Source: Caryophanales bacterium (GTDB lineage: Bacteria > Bacillota > Bacilli > Bacillales > Amphibacillaceae). Taken from it: a DNA stretch of 64,000 bases. Shown here piece by piece: positions 27,001 to 35,361 of the stretch. Made by a program: the position numbers and the translations under genes. How positions within the stretch are numbered: the first letter of the stretch is position 1; every line of letters begins with the position of its first letter. The notes beneath the pieces were generated by a model. The model did no database searches, had not been told where the DNA came from, and saw only the letters and a list, made by a program, of their open reading frames with translations. The stretch covers positions 35,234 to 99,233 of the forward strand of contig JARIBO010000048.1 in assembly GCA_029257405.1 (NCBI GenBank), written 5' to 3'.

Positions 27001-27168
27001 GAACAAGAAGATAGTTTAGCAAGGGAAAAAGGACTAGCATATAATCTCATGATTATTTCAGCTGAAGAAACATTAAAAGCATTAGCGAAAATAAGTCTTG
27101 CGAAAAACGATGTTGTATCAATTTATCAAAGAAATAATCAAAAACAGAAAGAAGGCATTTTAAGATGA
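24028..27168 (+). CDS. carB: Carbamoyl-phosphate synthase large subunit, arginine-type, without an adjacent small subunit
   Basis: 1046 residues. Two homologous ATP-grasp halves begin with [20 protein letters not shown] (about residue 10) and [20 protein letters not shown] (about residue 557); the first makes carboxyphosphate and carbamate, the second carbamoyl phosphate. A shortened C-terminal allosteric region follows. The small glutaminase subunit CarA, normally encoded just upstream, is absent: argD ends ten bases before. Either CarA of the pyrimidine operon is shared, or ammonia is used directly. It overlaps argF by four bases. Confidence 0.95.
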   Translation: [1046 protein letters not shown]

Positions 27169-28118
27169 GTGAATCAAAATTAGGTCTAAAATTAAAAGAA
27201 CAATTTAAAGGAAAAGATTTTTTAAAAATCAGCGACTATACAAAAGAAGAGTTAACAGATTTAATAAATTATGCAATCGAACTTAAAGAAATGCAAAAGT
27301 CAGGTGTACCTCATGAATTACTAAAAGGTAAAACACTTGCAATGATATTTGAAAAATCATCTATCCGTACGCGTGTCTCTTTTGAAACGGGAATTATTCA
27401 GTTAGGTGGTCATGCATTATTTTTAAGTAAAGATGATGTCCATTCAGGAGAAGCGGTTTCTGATACAGCTGAAGTTTTATCAAGATACGTAGATGGGATT
27501 ATGATTCGAACTTTCGGTCATGATATTGTCGATGAATTAGCAGTCAATGCTTCAATTCCAATTATTAATGGTCTAACAGATGATTCTCATCCATGCCAAG
27601 TTTTAGCAGATTTACTCACGATTTATGAACAGAAAGGTACATTTGAAAATTTAAAACTGGCTTATGTTGGTGATGGTAATAACGTTTCTCAGTCTTTAAT
27701 TATGGGTTGTGCTATTATGGGAATCGATTGTTATGTTGCGGGTCCTAAAAATAATGAAGTGAAGTCTGAAATTATTGAAAAAGCTAAAGCAAAGGCTAAA
27801 GAATCCGGTGCTCAAATTATTGAAACAAATGATCCTGTTGTCGCTGCAGAAAATGCAGATATTATTTATACAGATGTGTGGACGAGTATGGGTTGGCAGG
27901 GCGATAAGACAAATCGATTAAAAGAGTTTGAAGGTTATCAAGTAAATGAAGCATTAGCGAAGCATGCTAAAGCAGATTATATATTTATGCATTGTTTACC
28001 AGCAGTACGTGGTGAAGAGGTAGCTAAAGAAGTAATTGATGGAAGCAATTCGGTTGTATTTGATCAAGCGGAAAATAGATTACATGCACAAAAATCAGTT
28101 ATGGCTACATCAATGTAA
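27165..28118 (+). CDS. argF: Ornithine carbamoyltransferase
   Basis: 317 residues. The carbamoyl-phosphate motif is FEKSSIRTRVSFE (Ser-Thr-Arg-Thr-type loop here SIRTR), HPCQVLADL is the second binding block, and MHCLPAVRGEEV carries the catalytic cysteine. It makes citrulline from ornithine and carbamoyl phosphate, so its coupling to carB (ATGA overlap) is logical. Operon position points to the biosynthetic rather than the catabolic enzyme. It is the last gene of the operon, ending at a terminator. Confidence 0.95.
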   Translation: MSESKLGLKLKEQFKGKDFLKISDYTKEELTDLINYAIELKEMQKSGVPHELLKGKTLAMIFEKSSIRTRVSFETGIIQLGGHALFLSKDDVHSGEAVSDTAEVLSRYVDGIMIRTFGHDIVDELAVNASIPIINGLTDDSHPCQVLADLLTIYEQKGTFENLKLAYVGDGNNVSQSLIMGCAIMGIDCYVAGPKNNEVKSEIIEKAKAKAKESGAQIIETNDPVVAAENADIIYTDVWTSMGWQGDKTNRLKEFEGYQVNEALAKHAKADYIFMHCLPAVRGEEVAKEVIDGSNSVVFDQAENRLHAQKSVMATSM

Positions 28119-28119
28119 A

Positions 28120-28150
28120 AAAACGAGTTCACATTATGTGAACTCGTTTT
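28120..28150. terminator. Bidirectional terminator of argF and ilvE
   Basis: A 12-bp stem (28122-28133 with 28137-28148) with a 3-base loop and A/T flanks on both sides. Confidence 0.9.
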
Positions 28151-29224
28151 TTAGTCTACTTTTACTGTCCAATCAAATGTATCATCTGTTCTACCATATT
28201 GAATATCACTTAATGATTCATAAAGTTTCTTAGCTACTGGACCTGTTTCGCCGTTATTAATAATAATATCTTCGTCTAACCATGTTAATTGACCAATTGG
28301 AGAAATAACAGCTGCAGTACCTGTTCCGAAAGCTTCTTCTAGACTACCATTTTTAGCAGCGTCATAAACCTCTTGGATTGAAATACGACGTTCAGTAACA
28401 GGTGTACCCCAATGCTCTAGCATTTGAATGACAGAGTCTCTTGTAATACCAGGTAAAATACTACCATGTAAATTAGGTGTAACAATTTCGCCATTTATTT
28501 TAAAGAAAATATTCATGCTTCCAACTTCTTCAATGTATTTCTTCTCAACACCGTCTAACCAAAGAACCTGGGCAAATCCTCTTTCGCTAACGATTTCAGA
28601 AGCAGCTAAACTAGCAGCATAATTTCCGCCTGTTTTTGCTTCGCCTGTCCCGCCGGTAACTGCGCGAACATATTTATCTTCAACAGCAATTTTAACCGGA
28701 TTAATACCTTCTTTATAATAAGCACCAACAGGTGATAAAATGATCATGAATTTATAGTTTTTAGAAGGAGAAACACCTAAATATGCTTCTGTTGCAATGA
28801 TAAAAGGTCGAATATATAAAGAAGTACCTTCACCTTTAGGGACCCAATCTCTTTCTAAGCTAACGAGTTCTTTAATCGCTTGTGTCGCATAATCTACATC
28901 TAACTTAGGTATGCGAATGCGTTCGCTTGATCGATTAAGACGAGCTACGTTTTGATCAGGTCTAAACAATAGAACCTCGTTATTTTCAGTCACATATGCC
29001 TTTAAACCCTCAAAAACAGTTTGTCCATAGTGAAATGAGGTTGCAGCAGGATCAAGCTCTAAAGGGCCATAAGGAACTATTCGTCCATCGTGCCAACCTA
29101 ATTCTTCTGAGTAATCTAAAATAAACATGTGATCAGTAAATAAAGTTCCAAACTCTAAAGTAGATGGATCAGGTTTTGGTTTTAATGTTGTTGCTTTTTC
29201 AATACGAATATTTTTAGTTTCCAT
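28151..29224 (-). CDS. ilvE: Branched-chain amino acid aminotransferase
   Basis: About 357 residues, class IV (D-AAT fold). GQTVFEGLKAY near residue 75 and the PLP-lysine region TGGTGEAKTGGNYAASL match BCAT-II type enzymes; EVGSMNIFF is another block. It interconverts branched-chain amino acids and their 2-oxo acids. The ATG at 29224 follows GGGAGAT; an upstream in-frame start at 29266 lacks a site. It is divergent from ilvD, with 204 bases between, which places two steps of the same pathway back to back. Confidence 0.94.
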   Translation of the reverse strand: METKNIRIEKATTLKPKPDPSTLEFGTLFTDHMFILDYSEELGWHDGRIVPYGPLELDPAATSFHYGQTVFEGLKAYVTENNEVLLFRPDQNVARLNRSSERIRIPKLDVDYATQAIKELVSLERDWVPKGEGTSLYIRPFIIATEAYLGVSPSKNYKFMIILSPVGAYYKEGINPVKIAVEDKYVRAVTGGTGEAKTGGNYAASLAASEIVSERGFAQVLWLDGVEKKYIEEVGSMNIFFKINGEIVTPNLHGSILPGITRDSVIQMLEHWGTPVTERRISIQEVYDAAKNGSLEEAFGTGTAAVISPIGQLTWLDEDIIINNGETGPVAKKLYESLSDIQYGRTDDTFDWTVKVD

Positions 29225-29375
29225 AATGATATCTCCCTTAATAATTAGAATAGTGCGTATATTCATTATAACTGAAAATGTTGCATTTGTGGTTAAATAA
29301 CCTCAAGTAGTTTAGATTAAATACTCAAGTGACATAAAGTAAACAGTAAATTCAAAGTTAAATGCATTGAAAAGA

Positions 29376-29404
29376 TTGAATTATTAGAAAAATAGCAATA
29401 TAAT
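29376..29404 (+). promoter_or_regulatory. ilvD promoter overlapped by a CodY-like box
   Basis: TTGAAT (29376-29381), a 17-base spacer and a perfect TATAAT (29399-29404). AATTATTAGAAAAAT at 29379-29393 matches 12 of 15 positions of the CodY consensus and covers the -35 and spacer. This predicts repression by CodY when branched-chain amino acids and GTP are high. Confidence 0.6.
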
Positions 29405-29428
29405 AAAGATTAAGGATGGTGTATAAAA

Positions 29429-31111
29429 ATGACGAAAGATTTACGTATAAAAAGTAATGTTTTTGATGGAACAAGAAAAGCGCCTAACCGTGCAATGTTA
29501 CGTGCAGTAGGTATGACAGATGAAGATTTTACAAAGCCAATTATTGGAATTGCTAGTACTTGGAGTCAAGTAACGCCTTGTAATATACATATAGATGGTC
29601 TTGCATTAGCTTCACGAAAAGGCGCCGAAGAAGCAGGCGGTGTACCAATGATTTTTAATACCATTACAGTGTCTGATGGTATTTCAATGGGGACAGAAGG
29701 AATGAAATATTCTTTATCAAGTAGAGAAGTAATTGCGGATTCAATTGAAACCGTTGTTGGAGCAGAAAGTATGGACGCTGTTGTAACAATTGGTGGTTGT
29801 GATAAAAATATGCCAGGATGTATGATTGCAATTGCAAGATCAGAAGTACCAGGTATATTTGTTTATGGTGGGACAATTTCGCCAGGTAAGTTACATGGTA
29901 AAGATATTGATTTGGTTTCAGTATTTGAAGGTGTTGGAAAATTAAATAAAGGTGATATTACTGAGAGCGAATTAAAAGATATCGAATGTAGTGCTTGTCC
30001 AGGAGCAGGTTCGTGTGGAGGAATGTACACAGCTAATACAATGGCTTCTGCAATTGAAGCAATGGGGATGAGTTTACCAAGTACGTCATCAAACCCAGCT
30101 GAATCTCAAGATAAAAAAGCAGATTGTAAAGATGCTGGTAAAGCTGTTTATAATTTATTAGAAAAAGGAATTTATCCTAAAGATATTATGACGAAAGAAG
30201 CTTTTGAAAACGCGATTACAATTGTAATGGCTTTAGGTGGTTCAACTAACGCTGTGCTTCATTTACTAGCTATAGCTCACGCAGCGAACGTTGATTTAAC
30301 AATGGATGATTTCACGCGCATTCAAAAACGTGTTCCTCATATTGCTGATTTAAAGCCAAGCGGTCAATACGTTATGGAAGACTTATACAATGTAGGTGGA
30401 ATTCCGGGAGTTATGAAGATTCTTTTAGATGCTGATCTTTTACATGGTGATTGTCTAACAGTTACAGGTAAAACAATTGCTGAAAACTTAGCAGAATATC
30501 CAGATTTAGAAATTGGCCAAAAAGTCATTACAGAAATTAAAGATCCTAAACGTCCAGATGGGCCGCTTATTATCCTTAAAGGTAATCTAGCTCCTTCAGG
30601 TGCAGTAGCAAAAGTATCTGGAGTTAAAGTAAACCGTCATACCGGACCAGCTCGCGTGTTTAATACAGAAGAAGAAGCAACACAAGCAGTGATTGATGAT
30701 AAAATTACTGAAGGTGATGTGTTAATCATTCGTTATGTTGGACCAAAAGGTGGACCAGGAATGCCAGAGATGTTATCGATATCAGGTATTTTAGTAGGAA
30801 AAGGATTAGGAGAAAAAGTTGCATTATTAACTGATGGACGTTTTTCAGGTGGAACGCACGGCCTTGTAGTAGGTCACATTGCACCAGAAGCGCAGTCAGG
30901 CGGGCCAATTGGACTGATTGAAGAAGGTGATCTTGTTACAATTGATGGTCATAAACAAGAAATATTTATGGATGTTTCAGAAGAAGAATTAGCACGTCGT
31001 CGCAAAGATTGGGTGGCACCACCACTTTATTCAAAAGGCGTTATGGGTAAATATGCAAGACTTGTTTCATGTGCCTCTATAGGTGCAGTAACAGATGCTT
31101 TTGAAGATTAA
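29429..31111 (+). CDS. ilvD: Dihydroxy-acid dehydratase
   Basis: 560 residues. Cysteines for the iron-sulfur cluster are in [10 protein letters not shown] and [13 protein letters not shown], and the C-terminal [14 protein letters not shown] is a family block. It dehydrates the dihydroxy acids in the valine and isoleucine pathways. Unlike the usual ilvDBHC-leu arrangement it stands alone, with its own promoter and a terminator directly after it. Divergent ilvE is the only pathway neighbour. Confidence 0.96.
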   Translation: MTKDLRIKSNVFDGTRKAPNRAMLRAVGMTDEDFTKPIIGIASTWSQVTPCNIHIDGLALASRKGAEEAGGVPMIFNTITVSDGISMGTEGMKYSLSSREVIADSIETVVGAESMDAVVTIGGCDKNMPGCMIAIARSEVPGIFVYGGTISPGKLHGKDIDLVSVFEGVGKLNKGDITESELKDIECSACPGAGSCGGMYTANTMASAIEAMGMSLPSTSSNPAESQDKKADCKDAGKAVYNLLEKGIYPKDIMTKEAFENAITIVMALGGSTNAVLHLLAIAHAANVDLTMDDFTRIQKRVPHIADLKPSGQYVMEDLYNVGGIPGVMKILLDADLLHGDCLTVTGKTIAENLAEYPDLEIGQKVITEIKDPKRPDGPLIILKGNLAPSGAVAKVSGVKVNRHTGPARVFNTEEEATQAVIDDKITEGDVLIIRYVGPKGGPGMPEMLSISGILVGKGLGEKVALLTDGRFSGGTHGLVVGHIAPEAQSGGPIGLIEEGDLVTIDGHKQEIFMDVSEEELARRRKDWVAPPLYSKGVMGKYARLVSCASIGAVTDAFED

Positions 31112-31112
31112 C

Positions 31113-31150
31113 AAAAAAGAAGTCACAATTTAATGTGACTTCTTTTTTGT
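31113..31150. terminator. Bidirectional terminator of ilvD and mntC
   Basis: AGAAGTCACA pairs with TGTGACTTCT (31113-31126 with 31134-31148) inside A6 and T6 flanks. Confidence 0.9.
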
Positions 31151-31155
31151 TTGTT

Positions 31156-32112
31156 TTATTCACCTGTTAATCCAGCATGGATTTTATCGATATTGTATTG
31201 TAAATACTTAACGTACGTGTCAGCCTCTTCACCAAGCGCACCAATCTCATCTGAATAAAGTTTGTCTTCGTAAATATCTACGCCACTTTCATTAGAGACA
31301 GTTTCCATTGGGCGTGTATCAACGTTCGACTCAACAAATAATACAGGTGGTTCTTCTTCTTTAATAAAGTTAACTAAAGTAGTGATTTGTTCTGGAGTAC
31401 CGTTTTCTTCAGTATCAATCTCCCAAATAAATCCTTCTTTTAAATTATAACGGTCAGCCATGTACTGATAAGCACGCTCACTTGTTACAAGGACGCGGTC
31501 TTCTTCAGGGATTTCACCAATGCGTGTTTTGTATTGCTCATCCATTTCTTTTAAGGTTTCAAGGTATGCTTTAGCGTTTTCTTCAATTTCTTCTTTATTT
31601 TCAGGTGATACTGCGATTAAACCATCTTTAACATTTTCTGCCATAATAATACCGACAGTTGGGTCGATAAATGTATGAGGATTAATTTCATCTTCCTTAC
31701 CATCTTCTGAAATTAAGTACATTGGTTCAACACCTTCTGAAGCTTCAAAGACTTTTGCTTCATCTTGGCCAGTAGATTCAATTAATTTAGCAAACCAACC
31801 ACTATCTCCACCTTCAAGATTCACTCCGTTTGAAAATAGTACGTCTGCTTCTTCGGTTTCTTTAATATCTTCTGGAAGTGGTTCATATTCATGTGGATCT
31901 GTTCCGATTGGTACAAGGTTAAATGTTTCGACATAATCTCCACCAATTTGTTTTACAATATCTTCAAGTAATGTAAAAGTAGTAACAACATTTATTTTAT
32001 CATCACTTGTAGCGTCTTTAGCATTTGAATCTGAATCATCGTTACCACCACAAGCTGCAAGTACAATAACTGCCAGAAATGCAACAGTCATAAGTTTAAT
32101 GAAATTTCTCAT
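31156..32112 (-). CDS. mntC: Manganese/zinc ABC transporter substrate-binding lipoprotein (MntC/ZnuA family)
   Basis: 318 residues. The signal peptide ends in lipobox VLAAC (Cys about 21), followed by an acidic linker. Cluster A-I metal ligands are visible: His in GTDPHEYEP, His in NPHTFIDPT, Glu in VTSERAYQYM and Asp in ESNVDTRPM; the His-His-Glu-Asp set favours manganese (MntC/PsaA type). No histidine-rich loop typical of zinc ZnuA is present. It is last in the mntA-mntB-mntC operon, 70 bases after mntB. Confidence 0.9.
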   Translation of the reverse strand: MRNFIKLMTVAFLAVIVLAACGGNDDSDSNAKDATSDDKINVVTTFTLLEDIVKQIGGDYVETFNLVPIGTDPHEYEPLPEDIKETEEADVLFSNGVNLEGGDSGWFAKLIESTGQDEAKVFEASEGVEPMYLISEDGKEDEINPHTFIDPTVGIIMAENVKDGLIAVSPENKEEIEENAKAYLETLKEMDEQYKTRIGEIPEEDRVLVTSERAYQYMADRYNLKEGFIWEIDTEENGTPEQITTLVNFIKEEEPPVLFVESNVDTRPMETVSNESGVDIYEDKLYSDEIGALGEEADTYVKYLQYNIDKIHAGLTGE

Positions 32113-32181
32113 AAATCTAAATCTCTCCTTTGATTTTTAATCTGTATTATATAAATGCACAAAAGCATAAATATTAAAATT

Positions 32182-33036
32182 TTAAGCTGCTGACTTTGAT
32201 TTTCTTGCACGGATTGAACGCCATAATACACCTTGTTTTGGTGCAAAGATAAATGCTAAAGTGAACAAGAAAGTAGCAACTAAAACAATAACAGCACCTG
32301 ATGATAAGTTATAAACAAAACTAAAATACAATCCAGCGACACTTGAAAACGCACCGATTGAAGCAGATAATAAAATCATAATCCACAATTTATTCGTTAA
32401 CAAATAAGCAGTAGAAGCAGGTGTGATTAACATAGCAACTACTAAAACAACACCAACAGTTTGCAGTGATGCTACTGTTACTAAAGTAAGTAATACCATA
32501 ATTAAATAATGAATAGCTCTAGTAGGTAATCCATATGCTTGCGCCATTGTTTCATCAAAACTACTCACAAGTAATTCTTTGTAAAAAAGAACAACAGTAA
32601 GTAGCACAACACTACCGATAATTAAAGTGATCCACATATCTGAAGATCTTACCGATAACACATTACCAAATAAGATTTGTGTTAAGTCGGTTGCTGTTTG
32701 TGCTTTAGAAATTAAAATAATACCTAAAGCGAAAAAAGCAGTAAAAACAATACCAATTGAGGAATCATTTTTTATTCGGCTATGTTGAGTTACAACGCCA
32801 ATCATGACAGCAGCTAGAATTCCAATTAATACGGCACCATAAAAATAATTAATGCCTAACATAAATGATATCGCTACACCTGGAAGAACTGCATGAGAAA
32901 TGGCGTCTCCCATTAAAGCCATACCACGTAAAATGATAAAACTACCAATTACACCAGAAATAATCCCAACCATAATCGAAGTAAAAAAAGCTTTTTGTAA
33001 AAATTCATATTGCATTAAATCACTAATAAACTCCAT
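32182..33036 (-). CDS. mntB: Metal ABC transporter permease
   Basis: 284 residues with about eight membrane helices. GDAISHAVLPGVAISFMLG near residue 45 and the VVLVVAMLITPASTAYLLT block are characteristic of the ABC-3 metal permease family. It forms the membrane channel with MntA and receives metal from MntC. The ATG at 33036 lies directly after the mntA stop, so the two are coupled. Confidence 0.92.
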   Translation of the reverse strand: MEFISDLMQYEFLQKAFFTSIMVGIISGVIGSFIILRGMALMGDAISHAVLPGVAISFMLGINYFYGAVLIGILAAVMIGVVTQHSRIKNDSSIGIVFTAFFALGIILISKAQTATDLTQILFGNVLSVRSSDMWITLIIGSVVLLTVVLFYKELLVSSFDETMAQAYGLPTRAIHYLIMVLLTLVTVASLQTVGVVLVVAMLITPASTAYLLTNKLWIMILLSASIGAFSSVAGLYFSFVYNLSSGAVIVLVATFLFTLAFIFAPKQGVLWRSIRARKSKSAA

Positions 33037-33780
33037 TTAAACGCCAACTCCCATTTGGTTGAGTACTTCAAAATCCATATTATAAGCTTTTTTCATTATT
33101 TCAGGCTTAATAACATCTTGAACAGGACCAGAACTAATTAATTCTTTATTAATCAAAACAAGGTCATCAAAATAGTTTGTAACTTTTGTTAAATCATGAT
33201 GAACGACGAAAACGGTTTTCCCGCTATCACGTAACTCTTTTAAAATTGTAATAATTGTTTTTTCACTTGCAACATCAATTCCAACAAACGGTTCATCTAA
33301 AAAGAAGTATTCAGCTTCTTGAGCAAGTGCTCTAGCTAAAAACACACGCTGTTGTTGACCGCCAGAGAGTTCGGCGATTTGTCTTGAGGCAAATTCTTCC
33401 ATATTAACTTGTTCTAAACATTTATAAGCAAATGCTTTATCAGATTTTTTAGGTCGTTTAAATAATCCTAATTTAGGATATCTACCAATTAACACGGTAT
33501 CAATAACTGTAATTGGGAAATCCCAGTCGATATCAGTTCTTTGTGGGACGTAAGCAATGTTTTTTCTAACACGTTCTACACTACCTCCATCAAAAGATAC
33601 TTCACCTTTATCTTTTGGGATAAGACCAAGAGTAGCTTTCATTAAAGTTGATTTACCAGCACCGTTTGGACCAATAACTCCAATTAACTTATGTGAATCA
33701 AATTTGAAAGATACATTACTTACAACTTCTTTACCATGATATGAAACATTTAAATTTTTTACACTAACAGTACCGGCCAT
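33037..33780 (-). CDS. mntA: Metal ABC transporter ATP-binding protein
   Basis: 247 residues. Walker A is GPNGAGKST, the Q-loop precedes DIDWDFPITV, the signature is LSGGQQQRVFLARAL, Walker B is YFFLDEPFVGID, and the switch histidine is in VVHHDL. The ATG at 33780 has GAGGTG six bases before it; the GTG at 33789 overlaps that site. First gene of the operon. A DtxR/MntR-type operator is not obvious in the 150 bases upstream. Confidence 0.92.
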   Translation of the reverse strand: MAGTVSVKNLNVSYHGKEVVSNVSFKFDSHKLIGVIGPNGAGKSTLMKATLGLIPKDKGEVSFDGGSVERVRKNIAYVPQRTDIDWDFPITVIDTVLIGRYPKLGLFKRPKKSDKAFAYKCLEQVNMEEFASRQIAELSGGQQQRVFLARALAQEAEYFFLDEPFVGIDVASEKTIITILKELRDSGKTVFVVHHDLTKVTNYFDDLVLINKELISSGPVQDVIKPEIMKKAYNMDFEVLNQMGVGV

Positions 33781-33933
33781 TGCTTTCACCTCTTTATAAA
33801 AGTTTAATTAAAAATCTATTTTTAGCTTACTCGAAATAGTTTACCTTACGCAACATCTTCATAAATTCAGTGTATTACATAAAAAGAAATTTGTAAATAG
33901 ATAACTGAAAAGTATTCTCAATGCAAAATAAAT

Positions 33934-33962
33934 TTGACAAAAAAAAGATGAATTGTTATATT
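33934..33962 (+). promoter_or_regulatory. Promoter of the M-box/mgtE transcript
   Basis: A perfect TTGACA (33934-33939), a 17-base spacer and TATATT (33957-33962), about 20 bases ahead of the M-box aptamer. Confidence 0.75.
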
Positions 33963-33987
33963 AGAAGTTGTGTTAAAATTAAATGAA

Positions 33988-34215
33988 ATTCCTCGTTAGG
34001 TGAGGCTCCTATATGGAGGTAAAGCTACTACCCAGAAACGTCGAGAGACACCAATGGGTCAGCAGAATTAGTCGACTTAAGGCTGTTCTAATGTAGTTGG
34101 TTGAAAAACAACCAAGCCATATAGTGCTAAAACTCTACAGTGGAGGATGCATAGTCATACTTTAAATGAGCTTATTTAAGATGTCAAACACCCTTCTTCG
34201 TAGAGGGGTGTTTTT
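33988..34215 (+). promoter_or_regulatory. M-box (ykoK) magnesium riboswitch with intrinsic terminator
   Basis: Conserved M-box blocks occur in order: GTTAGGTGAGGCTCCTATAT from 33995, ACTACCCAGAAACGTCGAGA near 34027, and CCAATGGGTCAGCAGAA near 34052. The aptamer runs to about 34150. A terminator follows: AAACACCC (34187-34194) pairs with GGGTGTTT near 34206-34213, then a T-rich tail. High magnesium should cause termination before mgtE. It explains most of the 540-base gap between mntA and mgtE. Confidence 0.95.
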
Positions 34216-34318
34216 ATTTTTTGTAGATATTAATTTTAATAATCTGCTCATTTATTAATAAAAATACTTCTGTTATTTTAAAGTAAAATATATAATCAAT
34301 TATTAAGGGGGCGTAAAA

Positions 34319-35317
34319 ATGAAAAATGAACAAACGTTTGAAATTGAAACAGCAGGTTCAATCATGAAAGAAGAATTTGTTTCAGTTAATGAAGATGTAA
34401 CAATTGAAGAAGCTATTGTAATATTAAGAGAAAATGTAAAAATCAAACAAAATATATACTATATGTACATTGTTGATGATTTTCATGAATTGGTTGGTGT
34501 GTTAACTATAAGAGAATTACTTGCAGCAGATGGTGAAGAAAATATTGCTGATGTAATGATTAAAGATATTATAGCAATCCCTGTAAATGAAGACCAAGAA
34601 GAAGTAGCGTCAGTTTTCCGTGATACTGATCTTGTATCAATGCCTGTGGTAGATGAAGAAGATCAAATAATTGGTGTTATTCATGTCGAAGATATTTTAG
34701 ACGTTATGCAATTAGAAGCAACTGAAGACTTTCACAAAATGGCTTCAATGGGTACAACGCCTGCTGATTTTTCAGAAATGGGTTTAATGAATGCTTCAGT
34801 CGGACTTTTATATAGAAAAAGAATTGTTTGGTTAGTTGTTTTAGTCTTTATGAATATATTTTCTGGTGCAGGAATTGCCCATTATGAACACATTATAGAG
34901 GCAAATGTTGCGCTTGTATTCTTTCTACCATTACTAATTGATAGTGGGGGGAATGCCGGTTCACAGTCAGCTACGCTTGTTATTCGTGCAATGACAATTG
35001 GGGACGTTAAAATTAAAGACTGGTTTAAAATGTTTACAAAAGAAATATCAGTTGCTGCGTTAATGGGGTTCACAATGGCAGCAGCAGTTTCGATTATGGG
35101 TGTCATTCGTGGTGGACTTGATATTGCAGTAGTAGTTGCTTTAACGATGGTATTGATTGTTATGATAGGTAGTTTAATAGGAATGTCCTTACCATTTGTT
35201 TTTGACAAGTTAAAACTAGATCCTGCAACAGCAAGTGGACCTTTAATTACGTCGATTGCTGATATCGTGGGTGTCCTCATTTACTTTGGTGTAGCATCTT
35301 GGTATTTAGGGTTATAA
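34319..35317 (+). CDS. mgtE: MgtE family magnesium channel lacking the N-terminal domain
   Basis: 332 residues against about 450 for full MgtE. Two CBS domains occupy roughly residues 10-130 (GSIMKEEFVSV, then DVMIKDIIAIPV), followed by five membrane helices with DSGGNAGSQSATLVIRAM, the conserved pore signature, and ASGPLITSIADIVGV with the pore aspartate. The N-terminal superhelical domain that normally precedes the CBS pair and takes part in magnesium gating is absent; upstream sequence is the M-box, so this is not a start-site error. A single gene with its own terminator. Confidence 0.92.
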   Translation: MKNEQTFEIETAGSIMKEEFVSVNEDVTIEEAIVILRENVKIKQNIYYMYIVDDFHELVGVLTIRELLAADGEENIADVMIKDIIAIPVNEDQEEVASVFRDTDLVSMPVVDEEDQIIGVIHVEDILDVMQLEATEDFHKMASMGTTPADFSEMGLMNASVGLLYRKRIVWLVVLVFMNIFSGAGIAHYEHIIEANVALVFFLPLLIDSGGNAGSQSATLVIRAMTIGDVKIKDWFKMFTKEISVAALMGFTMAAAVSIMGVIRGGLDIAVVVALTMVLIVMIGSLIGMSLPFVFDKLKLDPATASGPLITSIADIVGVLIYFGVASWYLGL

Positions 35318-35321
35318 AATT

Positions 35322-35361
35322 AAAAAATGAGTCTAAGCGAAAACGCTTAGACTCATTTTTT
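35322..35361. terminator. Bidirectional terminator
   Basis: A perfect 18-bp stem (35322-35339 with 35344-35361) with a 4-base loop, between mgtE and the convergent carH-RND-oxidoreductase transcript. Confidence 0.92.

Noticed and set aside
29225..29428. T-box or leucine leader ahead of ilvD
   Set aside because: No T-box sequence, specifier stem or leader peptide is seen; the promoter lies only about 25 bases from the start codon.
33781..33933. MntR/DtxR operator upstream of mntA
   Set aside because: No convincing palindrome matching a known MntR or Zur site was found in this stretch.
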